From contig JAJEKV010000145.1 of the NCBI GenBank assembly GCA_021234155.1, positions 558,001 through 622,000 of the forward strand: DNA of 64,000 nt, in the 5' to 3' direction. This DNA comes from Isoetes taiwanensis. Taxonomy: Eukaryota; Streptophyta; Lycopodiopsida; Isoetales; Isoetaceae. Numbering within the stretch: the stretch's first letter is position 1; the number at the start of each line of letters is the position of its first letter. The notes below the pieces were generated by a model. The model was not told the DNA's origin and did not search any database. It saw only the letters and a program-made list of their open reading frames with translations. Below are positions 20,470 through 30,599 of the stretch, one piece after another. The translations under genes were made by a program, and so were the position numbers.

Positions 20470-20920
20470 GTAACGTACCATCTCCATTAATCTGAGAACC
20501 AACTAGCATTCCCCATGTACTATCTTTTCCTCATCCAGTAGAAGGATCTCGAAATTCTTTAGATTTCTTGGGGTGTCTTAGGACATGATTCTGATCATTT
20601 CCAAAGCTCGAACGTTTTCTACACCTTGTAAAGCACGAATTTATTATTTTGAGAAAAAAACGGGATTTAGAGAATTTTGACCTCACGCATCCAGGTCCAC
20701 CACAAGCAAAAAGTGGTTTCCTTTAATTCAAATTTTGTCCCGCCCACATTTGGGCGGGATAATTTGAATGGACGTCATTTACAACCAAAATACAAAAAAA
20801 AGGTATCGTTATTTTTCTAAAATATCAGGTCGAGGTCGAGATGCAGGCAGCGGCCACGCCGGAACTCGCCCAAACCTCTTCTCCTCCTTTCTTCTTTCGG
20901 GCCCTCTGGACATCTGCAGC
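20470..20920. other. Non-coding spacer
   Basis: No recognised gene. A short inverted repeat (cccgcccacatttgggcggg) lies at about 20739-20758. Confidence 0.45.
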
Positions 20921-21236
20921 GGGCATAGCCAAGGTCGGATCTGGCCATAGCCAAGGTCGGAATGAACTTCTTCGCCATAGCCGGTGCCAGATCTCATCGC
21001 CATAGCCACAGGGCTTCCAGATTTCAGGGATTTCTGCAGTGGCCATAGCCAGGGTTTAGGATTTTGCATCTCAAAGCAGGGTTTCGCATCTCAAGCCAGG
21101 GTTTCGCATCTCAAAGCCAGGGTTTCGCATCTCAAGCCAGGGTTTCACATCTCAAAGCAGGGTTTTGCATCTCAAAGCAGGGTTTCGCATCTCAAGCCAG
21201 GGTTTTGCAGTGGCCATAGCCAGGGCTTTCTGATGT
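20920..21236. repeat. GGCCATAGCC cluster and 18-20 bp minisatellite
   Basis: 20925-21050 repeats ggccatagccaaggtcgg-type words. 21055-21215 is a tandem array of about eight units of cagggtttygcatctcaaagc, with unit length alternating between 19 and 20 bases. The array is flanked on both sides by agtggccatagccaggg, so it probably grew inside that older word. On the plus strand it is open as a repetitive 84-residue segment, which is best explained by the repeat itself. Confidence 0.85.
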
Positions 21237-21837
21237 AAGGGTTTTCCTGTTTTGTTATTTACTGAAGCATATGCAGGGCAGAGCTCTCAAATTCATGATA
21301 TGCTGCCCTCAAATGAAGCATGTTCTAGGCTTCGAAAATGAAGCAGCCATAGTCGGATTCATCCATATCCTAATTTATTTCAGAATCGTTTCTTCAAATG
21401 GTGTATGCTTCCCCTGCTTCAAAATCGTTCTACAGGTCTGGCTTTAGGTAATAGAACATGCTTTGGCGTTTCTCTGCAATCCTCTGTTATTTCCAAAGCT
21501 TATTTTATCTTCTATGTATAATACTTCCGATGCTCGCTTTTGCATGAATTGCTTACGATTTTAATTTGAGTTAAATCGTTGAAGAAATGCCTATCTTTGA
21601 TCACGCTTTCAAAACAAAAAGCTCAGAAGTAGCTATTCAAACTGGCAGATCTTTGATCATTTAGCTTTTATGGCCTTCTTTTTTGCTACAGATCTGCTTC
21701 TTGGCAACGTTGCACTTCAATGCTGCGGAAAAAGCATCACAAGGTTGTTCCCCGATGCGTAGAAGCAAATTTAATTGTACGGGTTCAAAAACGCCTTCAT
21801 ACTTCCATTCATGATTCACCAAATCTCGGCAAAAACA

Positions 21838-22012
21838 GAGTTTATTCTTGCTCAAAGCAAATCGCCACGGCGATGTGTGTTGAGCGAGATCTCGGCGAAA
21901 AAAAGCATTCTTGCTCAAGCAAATCGCCACGATTTGTGTTGAAGCAGATTTCGTAGGGCAAACGAGCATTCTTGTTCAAGCAAATCGCCACAAATGATTG
22001 TGTTGAGCGTAA
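21838..22012. repeat. Three tandem hairpin-forming units
   Basis: A unit of about 65 bp (attcttgctcaaagcaaatcgccac...tgtgttgagc) occurs three times, centred near 21870, 21925 and 21985. Each can fold: outer arm GCTCAA with TTGAGC, inner arm ATCGCC-ac-GGCGAT in unit 1 and CAAATC-gccac-GATTTG in unit 2. The inner arms differ in sequence yet stay paired. No RNA family is recognised. Confidence 0.6.
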
Positions 22013-23190
22013 AATATGTTTTTTTTTAAAGATTGTATTTGTTTTATTACGTAGAATAAGCTTTAAAATTTTAAAATAAAAATGTTATTATGTCAATGGA
22101 AGTAGCTACGCAGCTCTAAATGTTCGCAGTCGCGATCCTTCTGAACATTTTTACGCTTTCTAATGGGCAGCTTTTACTCAAAAAAGAGCTCGACTTAGCC
22201 TTACAAATGTCGATTTCGGATACACTGCTATTTTATGGGTGAAAATCATAAAAATAAACGGCAACTTCTACTCAATTGCAACCAATTACGGCATTTTATA
22301 GAGAACCAACAACCTATTTCATACTAAACGAGAATTCCAAATTTCTCAAATTAATTAATGTTTGCATTGTAAAATAGGATGGTGGTCTTCAGTCCAGACT
22401 GTCGCGCTTGGAAAAGTATTATATCATTCCATAGGAAAGCCTTCCTACTGCTTCTTTGAATAGTTTCAATGACTGTCATTTTATCAATTAGATATCTAAG
22501 GAGCTGGAGCGTTTATGCAAAGACATAACATATATTGCTGACTTAATCTACCATGCTATGGCAGAAAAGTCTTTGGGCTATTGTTGTGTATATGATCTGT
22601 TACCAAAATGCGGCATCTGGTAGCATGGCAAATTATTCTTGCCGTGCAATATTTTGACATTGCAAATGCAGACATGTGATATTTTCCTACATATTGATAA
22701 GAAGAATCGCCTTTGCAGCCAAAGCTCTTAAAGGTAAGGATTTGAGCTCCAATCCTGCTTAGACTTTGTCTCAAACATGACTGATCATTTGACTTTTACT
22801 CTACAGGATGGTTGCTGGTTACTATGCAAATGAGGTTGCAAATGAGGACAATCTTTTGATATATACAGCTTTTGTTTTGGCCTTTTTATAACCAATCTTG
22901 CACCAGAAGAGTTCTAACAGAACTGGCATATATATTGGATGTTAAACAGGTATTCGTAAAATGCAAGAGTTTGACGGAATATAATAATTGTTGCTCATTC
23001 CAGAATTGCCACATATACTGGATGCCAAGCAGTCTACATGAAATGGAGTTTGATAAAATGGAGTTTGATGGAACTCCGCTCATGCCCCATCAATTGCTCA
23101 TCAACTTTTGCAACAAACATGTAAAGGTATACTGCACTTTCTTGGAATTTTTTAAGTGAGGCATATGCAGAGGATGGAAAAACGTGACAA
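22013..23190. other. AT-rich sequence with possible small exons
   Basis: At about 22492-22570 a segment after an AG reads ISKELERLCKDITYIADLIY, which looks protein-like but matches no family I can name. At 22806-22860 (after ctctacag) another reads MVAGYYANEVANEDNLLI. They might be exons of an unknown gene or chance. Confidence 0.3.
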
Positions 23191-23192
23191 TC

Positions 23193-23590
23193 GAATGTTT
23201 GCACCCTAGTATTAAGAAACATTGGAAATGCGTCGGCTTTGAACCACTTAGCCCTATTGGGATATATGTATTGGAAACAAGAACTTTTAAGCATGAACAC
23301 AAACTCCATATATGGATTTATTCTGGATAGATATCTTGTGTTTAGTACCGTTGGGATCTTGTCAGCAGCACTTTGGTCCTTTTTGGAAGATCAATTAAAT
23401 CTTGAATGTTTGCACCCTAGCACTAAGAAACATTGGAAATGCCCATACTATTTTACTTTATGAGGAAAGCAATTACATAATAATTGTTTCGCAACAATAC
23501 AACTGTCTCGATTGCTTCCATCTGAACCACCTAGCTCTATTGTTGTATATCTGTTAGAAACAAGAACTTTTAAGCATGAACACAAACCTT
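23193..23590. repeat. Two interleaved direct repeats
   Basis: gaatgtttgcaccctag.a.taagaaacattggaaatg is at 23193-23232 and again at 23405-23444. The 65-bp block gaaccac.tagc.ctattg...gaaacaagaacttttaagcatgaacacaaac is at 23239-23304 and again at 23523-23586. Together they suggest a segmental duplication of about 210-285 bp followed by indels. Confidence 0.8.
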
Positions 23591-23885
23591 ACAAACTAAA
23601 ACAACTATTTAGTAATCCTAGAAGTGCAAATAACGTAATTTAACATCTTTCAAAGACCACAAAGAGATGTACTCTTTAGTAATGTATACTTAAATGTTGC
23701 CGCTTTACAATGTGTCATATTGTACAAGCAAGATGAAGTTTATAACTATACTAAAGAAGCAATCTCCAACAAGTTTGGAAAAAGATGAATTTTATCACCA
23801 TACCAAACATAGCTTTCTACATATTATTTTATCACCATACCAGACCACAAAACATAGCTCCCTAACAAGTTTGGCTTTGCCTATA
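23591..23885. other. Non-coding spacer
   Basis: No gene seen. A short duplicated phrase (tttatcaccataccaaacatagc / ttatcaccataccagaccacaaaacatagc) lies at 23793-23857. Confidence 0.5.
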
Positions 23886-23889
23886 CCAC

Positions 23890-24420
23890 AACCTTCTGGT
23901 GTGCCTTTTGCTAGTTTCTATTTTATGCTTCCATTTCTTCCATTCTTTCTTCCATTCTTCCCTCCTTTCATTCTTCCATTTCTTCCATTCCATTTCATTC
24001 TTCTCTTCCCTTCCCTATTTCTCTTTCTTCCTCATTCTTCCCCTTCCCTTCCTCATTCAATTTCTTGAACATGTAAACTCACATTCTATTTTCTTCCTCA
24101 TTCTTTCTTCCTTATTCGTTTTCTATTTTTCCCTTCCTTTCCTTCCTTCTCTCCTTTTTCTTCTTGTTTCTTCGTTCTTTCTTCTCTTTACTCATTCTCT
24201 TTTTTCTCTTATTTCTTTCCTTCTTCCTCCTTCTATTATCTTATTTCTTCCCTTCTTCTCTTTCTTCCTCTAAATTCTTTTTTCTCTTCTGTTCCCCCTT
24301 CTTTTCTTTCTCCCACCCTTCTCTTCTTTTTTGATTCCTTCAATTTTTTTTTCTTTTTTTTCTTTCTTCTTCCATTTCTTCAATGTTCTTATTCTTTTAA
24401 CTCTTTGTTGCTTCTTTTCA
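23890..24420. repeat. 530-bp polypyrimidine tract
   Basis: Almost uninterrupted C/T on the plus strand (ttcttccattctttcttcc...). Both hydrophobic open segments in it (23694-24068 and 23899-24273, Phe/Leu/Ser-rich) are products of the composition. Such a tract can form triplex or H-DNA in vitro; no function is visible. Confidence 0.9.
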
Positions 24421-24531
24421 AGCTTTCTATTTCGATTTGGACCTGGCAAGATCTTGTCTACACATGTTCTTTTTTGGTAAGTTGATCACATTTGCATTCA
24501 ATTTTTATAGTTTTAAGTAGGTTAAAAAAAA

Positions 24532-24923
24532 TTGATGGAGTGGCTTGTTCAAGGGGATGGGTCGGCTCCACCTAGAGTGGAGAGGACCATGTACACGGGT
24601 TCAAAGTCCACTTCACTATGATCATATAATTTTTCTAAGTTAAGGAGTGGCTTATTCAAGGGCACGGTCGGCTCCATTTAGAAGAGTGGAGAGGGCCATA
24701 TACCCGAGTTCAAGTCCGCTTCCACTTGTTATTTTTTAGGTTTAAAATGTAGTGGCTTGTTCAAGGGCACAGTCGGCTCCACGACGAGTGGAGAGGACCG
24801 TGTCCAGTCCAAGTCCAAGTCCCACAGTTGTCATTTTTAGGTAGAGATGGCTAGGGCAAGGGCATGGTTGGCTCCATCATGAGTGGAGAGGACCAGATGT
24901 TCGGGTCTCTAGTCTAATCCAGC
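24532..24923 (+). repeat. Four tandem tRNA-like units
   Basis: Units start near 24532, 24641, 24746 and 24844. Each has tagtggcttgttcaagggc-like sequence (A-box-like) and a central hairpin CTCCAC-loop-GTGGAG. The first two then carry GGGTTCAAAGTCC or GAGTTCAAGTCC (B-box-like); the third and fourth are decayed there. The stem is kept in all four, with CTCCAT pairing GTGGAG through a wobble in units 2 and 4. Spacing between boxes is close to that of a tRNA with a variable arm. No complete acceptor stem is apparent, so a tRNA-derived, SINE-like repeat is the best description. Confidence 0.55.
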
Positions 24924-25755
24924 CAACCCAACCTATTCTATCTAGCCTATTCCATCACCTTAAAGCCTACTCTATCTAGCTTATCTAACCAGATCTAGCT
25001 TTTGATCCGACTAATCTAACCTATTTTTTTTTTTTTTTTTTTTTTTGGGGGGGGGGGGGTATTTTATTTTTATTTTGTGTTAATCTATCGATTTATAGCG
25101 AAAGAGTGATTGCGAAATTGAAGTCGGGTGCCAAACAATTGGGAGGCGATTGGTCAAAGGTCCCTAAACCACTTAATCTCTAAAAGGAAGATATCAAGGT
25201 ATTTGTTATTTTGCTGCCATTCGTTCAATTCTAAATAAGACATTTAACTTGTCATGTTGTGTTCTTTGCAATCAGATCGCTTTCGAACATGCAAAGGATC
25301 CCAAGAAAAAATATACAGAATGGATTGTACTTGGGCTCCGACGATCGGAAAGGGTTTTTACATAGATTTATAAGTGCTATAAACTCTTAGTCCACGTTAT
25401 ATAATTGTAATGAGAACTTTCAATGTCATTGTCTAATATTGGTCGTATTGTCATAGAATTGGCTATACGAGTTTCAACCTAACAGGGAGCACGTAAAGAT
25501 AGCCAATACCCATGGAGTTGCTCACGTGTATACACAGTTATACAATGAGGGAACCGTCCCACATCACGGGAATGTTAATGTATGTGGGATATATAATATA
25601 AAAATACAATACAAGTCTTTTTGTGATTGTTTGAAAATATAAATAAACTATACCATTTTCAGTAAAGAAAAAAGTGACCCACTTCTTGCCTATATGATAT
25701 TGTAATTAACTATTATTTTTTTCCCCCTTTTTTTTTTTAATTTCGTACATCACTT
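24924..25755. other. Spacer with poly(T)/poly(G) run
   Basis: T22 followed by G12 at about 25027-25060. An open phrase after an AG at about 25277 (IAFEHAKDPKKKYTEWIVLG) is protein-like but unassigned and ends at a stop after about 35 codons. Confidence 0.4.
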
Positions 25756-26104
25756 TGCATGCGACGTGCAACGTTAATTATTTTCTATTTTTTATTTCTT
25801 ATATATTAAATTTAATTAATATTATTTATTATTTATATATATTTATGCACATGCGACGTCTGGTCAACGTCGCATGCGACTTCTACTAGACGTCGCATGT
25901 TCACGTCTGTGTCACGTGTGAGTCACGTGGGTCACGTCGTGGGACGTCTGGGTCACGTCTGCATCACCTTGCATGTGACGTCTGGCACCACGTCGCATGC
26001 GACGTGTCTCCAGTGATGTCTAGGTCACGTGGCCAGTCATAGCACAGACGTGACTCAGACGTCGCTATACACGTCGCTAATTGACCGATCTGTTGTTGTG
26101 TGAG
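25756..26104. mobile_element. Putative CACTA-like terminus rich in GCGACGT words
   Basis: At least ten copies of ACGTCGC, GCGACGT or CACGTC-type words occur in 350 bp. The end reads, on the minus strand, CACAACAACAGATCGGTC followed by TAGCGACG twice. CACTA-superfamily ends start with CAC and carry dense sub-terminal repeats, so this could be one terminus. The other end was not found: the related stretch at 17.9 kb is in the same orientation rather than inverted. Confidence 0.4.
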
Positions 26105-27590
26105 ATATGAATATATGTATGATAAGATTTCCTTATGATCATACTTGCAAGCATGAGAGTAAGTTTTAAATTTAGTTTGTGATTGGAAAAACAAGTTATA
26201 TTTGAAGTATTTCCTTCATAAGAGTTTCAAGATTCTAGCTTGTAGTTGGATATGCAAAACAGTGATTGTTTTAAGAATGTCCAGGTTGTCAAAGTTCAGC
26301 AAGATGGGCAAAGAATTTGTGGCCATGATATTTTGTTTAACAAATTTAAAATGAATTAAAAGTTATAGATGAAATATTTGAGCTATTCTATTCTATTCTA
26401 TTCTATTCTATTCTTTTGGTTTTGGCGGACACATGTAAAAAAAACGTGCAATGATTAACACAGTTATGGATTGTTGGCTAGAGTTCACTAGGTTTGCATG
26501 CAGAATGTGATTGCTGGAATGGGAGTGATGGCTTCGTTGAAGTTTTGATTTGAAGGTTTAGAGGTTGTGTGCATGTTTCTCGGTGCTTTGATTCTGCCTA
26601 GTCCGGCAGGAGGTTCAAATCCTCTTTATTGCATGCTGGTTAATGAGAGAACTAAATGTTGATTATATATTGACTTATGGCGATGATGAAGAAATCTTAT
26701 GACGAGAGGGAAATGGGGTTTTGACCCCACTACCGATTTGGTTCACAGTGTAGAATGCACGAGAAAGAATATGATGGAGAATATTATGTAAATCAATGGC
26801 CGAAATTGAGCGATAAGGGACACAAGTCTTAGAAGTTTTCTTATAACTATTATTGTTGTGCACAGAACTCTTCCTACACAAGTCTTAGAAGTTTTCTTAT
26901 AACTATTATTGTTGTGCACAGAACTCTTCCTCCTCTGTTGGATGCTCTAAGTAGTGGCATAACCCGAAAGTTAATTAGTTACAACGTATAGTAGGATATT
27001 TTTTAGAAAGGGACATTGGAAAGATTATTGCCAGTAATTTGAAAATTTTTCTTTAAAAATGAATATTCTAGAGATACCAAAATCAGATCCAATGATGATG
27101 GACGGTCAGATTCATGTAACTTGCAAGGGCCAGTGGTTAAGGCTTACGAATGGGACTAGCTATTTTGTAGTGCAATTAGTGAGAGAGATAAAAGGGTGGG
27201 AGGTTGAGTAATTATATGGCATTTTAGACAAAAAATAAATATAAGGGAGCATTTGGGACATCTCCCTATAGCTATTGTATTGAGATGACCCAAGGGCCCT
27301 TTCGGTTAATTACAGAACTTTGACTTGAGGATAGGCTTAATCAGAAGGCTAGTCTGATAGATTTCCCTAAAGGAAAATTCAAGAGAGAAAACAACAGAAT
27401 GACAGAATTTGGAACCTGGTCTTTGATAACTGCTTTTCCTCCTTTTCTTTTCCATTTAGAGAAATGTTTAATTCTTGTAGCCCAACAAATAACTGGCATT
27501 TCCTACATGCCTGCACTACTAAGAAAGGTGCCCTTCTCGAAGCTGATTCCAAGCAATATAGTCATATTGCAGCATGTTCCAAGGTATGCA
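26105..27590. other. Spacer 3' of PAS2 with short tandem repeats
   Basis: (TTCTA)n at 26382-26414. A 57-bp perfect tandem duplication (cacaagtcttagaagttttcttataac...) at 26819-26933. A B-box-like ggttcaaatcctc at about 26611 and an A-box-like gccagtggttaaggc at 27131 suggest SINE remains. No gene recognised. Confidence 0.5.
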
Positions 27591-27599
27591 TGGAACTAG

Positions 27600-29588
27600 C
27601 TACTGGCTTTTTTTTGTCTTGCCATTTAACACTTTGTTTCTCTGACCAATCATGTAAGTATACATGTATGGACTACCTACAGGACATAAGATGGTCATGT
27701 TAGACCTGATTAAAAACATAAACAGCACATTGCCCCTGATTACCTGGAACATATGCAAGAAGCACCAACATAGATGCATAATAGTAATCAAAAGCAAAGT
27801 TGAGCTTATTCGGCATCCTAATACAATACAAATCTGACACCTGCAAAAGGCCCTCCTTTGATATAAGTATATGATAAATAAAAACATAAACGCCTCAAAT
27901 TACTACACACAAAATCATATTAATGTATAGTCTATGTATTTTGAATATCTTTCCCTCAGCCCTTTTCTCGAGTATTGCTGCTAACCTTCATGTATGGCAA
28001 AGCCAGATAAGTAAGTCCAACCTCCCCAAATATCCCAGATGGGTAAAGGAACATAAAGGTACTGTATCTGTGAAAGCAAAAAAAAAAAAGACTCAGGACA
28101 TGCTACTATATTTGTTTCTATGTCCAACTAGGAGTTTGCCTACCGCAACCACTGAAGAAACCCAGGAGTCCATCCAACGCCTTCTTTTAGAGCAAAAAAT
28201 GAATAACGAATCACCTAAATATCATTCACGTTGCAAAAATAAGCCAGGAAAGAACATAACGGTTACAAACAGCCGAGGTCTGTTAGGTCTGTTTTTGACA
28301 GGGAAAAGCTAGACAATGGCCTCATTAATTTACATTTATGACCTACAAGCAAATAGCCTTGGCACGTCACAAATTCAGTCCTATGGAACAAGTATTCAAT
28401 TTGAGGATTCAGTAAATGATACCTTGATCAGGAGGGTTTTGTTTTAGACATTGTACGTCGTCATTTTACTGTAAATTGCTGACTCATCTTAATTGCTGAA
28501 GTCTGCTTGTCATTTTACTGTAAATTGCTAAACTCATCTTAATTGCTGAAGTCTGCTTGTTAATCTATTCTTTTACCTATCTGTCATATGACTCAGCTGA
28601 TGTGTCACTTAAAAGCTCATTATCTGCCTGCTAAGTTCGTTCGTTAATCTTCTCCTGTTGTTGTGCTCCAGTTTCAACCACCGGCTTAAAGTACGATCTG
28701 ATTGTTATCTCTTTTCTAGCTATTATAGTACTTTCATAGCATTGTTGCTATTTACATTTGCAAAATAGTTGTTATCCGTGTAAGACCTAATTCCAAAACA
28801 CAGCACCAATTCTTTCTAGACCAGCAGTTTGGTCAAGGCCATACACATACAGCAACTAGCTGCAAGCTCATTCATTTAGACCACAATTTCAAACAAGTAA
28901 AATGCATACCTCAGTGATCGACCAGCTGAGGATGAGAACTGAGACGATCCAATGCTTTTGTATCTGGAACATGATATGTATTATAAAGCAACACTATTGG
29001 TAGAAAAACAAATAAATGATGCACTATGTGCCTGAGGAAAACTCCAAAGAATGCCCCATGTGACATAAATTCTTGACGCGATTTGAGGTAATGTAGCTGA
29101 TACAGGAGATCTCACGATACCTGCAAGAAACTCATCTAGCCTTAGAAAAGTGAGATCATGCAAAGCCATTTGAGTCCTCAATTGGATTATGAAACAAGTA
29201 TGAGCTGCCTTACCAACTAAGCTGTTGAAGATCTTCATTGTTGAGGATAGCCCAAGAAGGTAAGACATAGATATCGCAAAGATATTAGTGACCAAGGTCA
29301 TGCGAGCTTTAACGTCACTGCTTATGGTGATAACTTACTTCGATTAGTGCTGCACTCTGCCAAATTTGCAGGGGTTTCTTGACAGCTTCATATACTGCTT
29401 CAGATCCTGAGTCCCTCAACGCTATGATTGCCAGGGCCAAAATTTGTGCCCTTTCATTCAAGTTTCTTTATCAATATGTGTCACAAAATAAGATAAGAAA
29501 CAAACATAAACCTTGAAGCATACCAGCCAAGGCACAAGACAGAGTTGTAAATTGAAAGATATGTCCTCTTAAACCCCCAGTTTGCCAT
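27600..29588 (-). CDS. PAS2: Very-long-chain 3-hydroxyacyl-CoA dehydratase (PASTICCINO2-like), 9 exons
   Basis: Catalyses the third step of very-long-chain fatty-acid elongation, 3-hydroxyacyl-CoA to trans-2-enoyl-CoA, in the ER membrane. Exons on the minus strand: 29588-29524, 29450-29339, 29232-29214, 29120-29032, 28963-28910, 28214-28144, 28067-27986, 27840-27744, 27676-27600. All phases join without a stop and give 221 residues, equal to my recollection of Arabidopsis PAS2. Conserved blocks: MANWGFKRTYLSIYN start; IVRSPVSATLPQIASRIYVT; SWSITEVIRYSFFALKE; YPSGIFGEVGL, which holds the expected catalytic Tyr and Glu; RMPNKLNFAFDYYYA; basic KTKKSQ tail for ER retention. Exon 3 is only 19 bases. 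Exon 4 ends CAG/gc, a GC-AG intron. The ATG is preceded by an AG, so a 5' UTR intron is possible. Confidence 0.93.
28454..28562. repeat. 51-bp tandem duplication in PAS2 intron 5
   Basis: gtcattttactgtaaattgctg.actcatcttaattgctgaagtctgctt occurs twice in a row with one 2-base difference. It lies inside the largest PAS2 intron (28215-28909). Confidence 0.9.
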
Positions 29589-29599
29589 TGAAGCTCTTT

Positions 29600-30415
29600 C
29601 CAGATCTGAATATATAAGCCATAAAATAAAAGAGAAAAGCCAAAAGAAGCAAATGACCAGAAGGATGTATTAAAGTAAATAAATTGCACACAATGAAATG
29701 ATATAATGATGGACATTGACAACAGATTCAAATATGTACTGTTACCAGGATTACCCTTATTTGAAGAAGAAGTGACTTATTTAATCTGAAATATCATAGA
29801 AACTCATCTGTTACTGTGATATGGATGCTTTTTGAGAAATAATTCTGTCAGTTTGTAGGTTGATAAATGCAGAGAGCTTGACCAGTGGACTGGAGGCATG
29901 TGATATCATAGAAAAAGAAATAGCAAACTAGTAGAGTTATGGAACCTTGAAAAAAATTTGCAGAGTACACATGATTGCATATGGATCCTCTAACAGCCTT
30001 GTAAGGGATTCAGTGATGCAATTTTATCATCAGAAACATGAACTAAATCCAATGAAGCAAACTTAATATCAGGACCTTACGATTGGGAGCAGCACCTTGT
30101 TGTCGACTATCTCAAGTGCAAGTGTTGATTGCAATGTGTTTATTGTCTATTCAAGATATGTCAGTCAAAAGTGTGCTTCCTTATGGAAGTTATAGGAGTT
30201 GTCCCGATATAGGAAATAATCCAGTTGGTACGGACAGTTTCTGTAAGTGCAGCGGACCATTGTGGTCTGGGCTCCCAAAAATGAAAAAATATATGTGGTT
30301 AAATCTGCATGAATGATTTCAATTCCAGAAAATCTCTTACGTGAACCACAATTCCATGCCCAATGTGGAAGTACGGATAGCTCTTTGTTGGAAAATGTAT
30401 GAAATGCGCACACAT
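29600..30415. other. Upstream region of PAS2, no further gene seen
   Basis: AT-rich, presumably holding the PAS2 5' UTR and promoter. No clear TATA box can be assigned because the transcription start is unknown. The short ORFs at 30083-30316 and 30165-30431 overlap on opposite strands and have no recognisable motif. Confidence 0.45.
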
Positions 30416-30595
30416 AGGGTCGATAGCCCAATGGTAGAGCACGTGGCTTGCAAGCAGGAGGTCCTAATTCAAATGGCTAGCAGTCCTTCCTTAGTTTTAA
30501 AATGTATCAGAGCCAAGATTGTGAGGTATTAAGTCAAAATGGCCAGCAGTCCTTCCTCAGCTTTAAAATGGTATCAGAGCCAAGATTGTGGCTAG
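30416..30595 (+). repeat. tRNA-like head and duplicated TGGTATCAGAGC block
   Basis: 30416-30478 reads gggtcgatagcccaatggtagagcac...cttgcaagcaggaggtcctaattcaaatgg, close to a plant tRNA with A box (TAGCCCAATGGTAGAGC) and a worn B box; the loop would read UGC (Ala). It is followed by two near-identical 55-bp blocks (30472-30522 and 30538-30590) ending tatcagagccaagattgtg. TGGTATCAGAGC is also the primer-binding site of the copia element at 43.5 kb, so this may be a relic where a tRNA-like head and LTR-element primer sites became joined. Confidence 0.5.
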
Positions 30596-30599
30596 TCGA

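Noticed and set aside
20809-21238. ORFs on both strands with repeated HLKPGF and GYG words
   Set aside because: Produced by the GGCCATAGCC and cagggttt minisatellites, not by selection on protein.
23694-24273. Two overlapping hydrophobic ORFs that look like membrane proteins
   Set aside because: Both come from a C/T-only tract (Phe, Leu, Ser, Pro codons); there is no domain or splice context.
17906-26104. One 8-kb CACTA transposon between the two ACGTCGC-rich stretches
   Set aside because: The shared words are in the same orientation at both places, whereas the ends of one element should be inverted.
30416-30480. Functional tRNA-Ala gene
   Set aside because: The A box is good, but the T arm does not pair properly and no matching acceptor stem is seen. 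It is kept only as a tRNA-like repeat.
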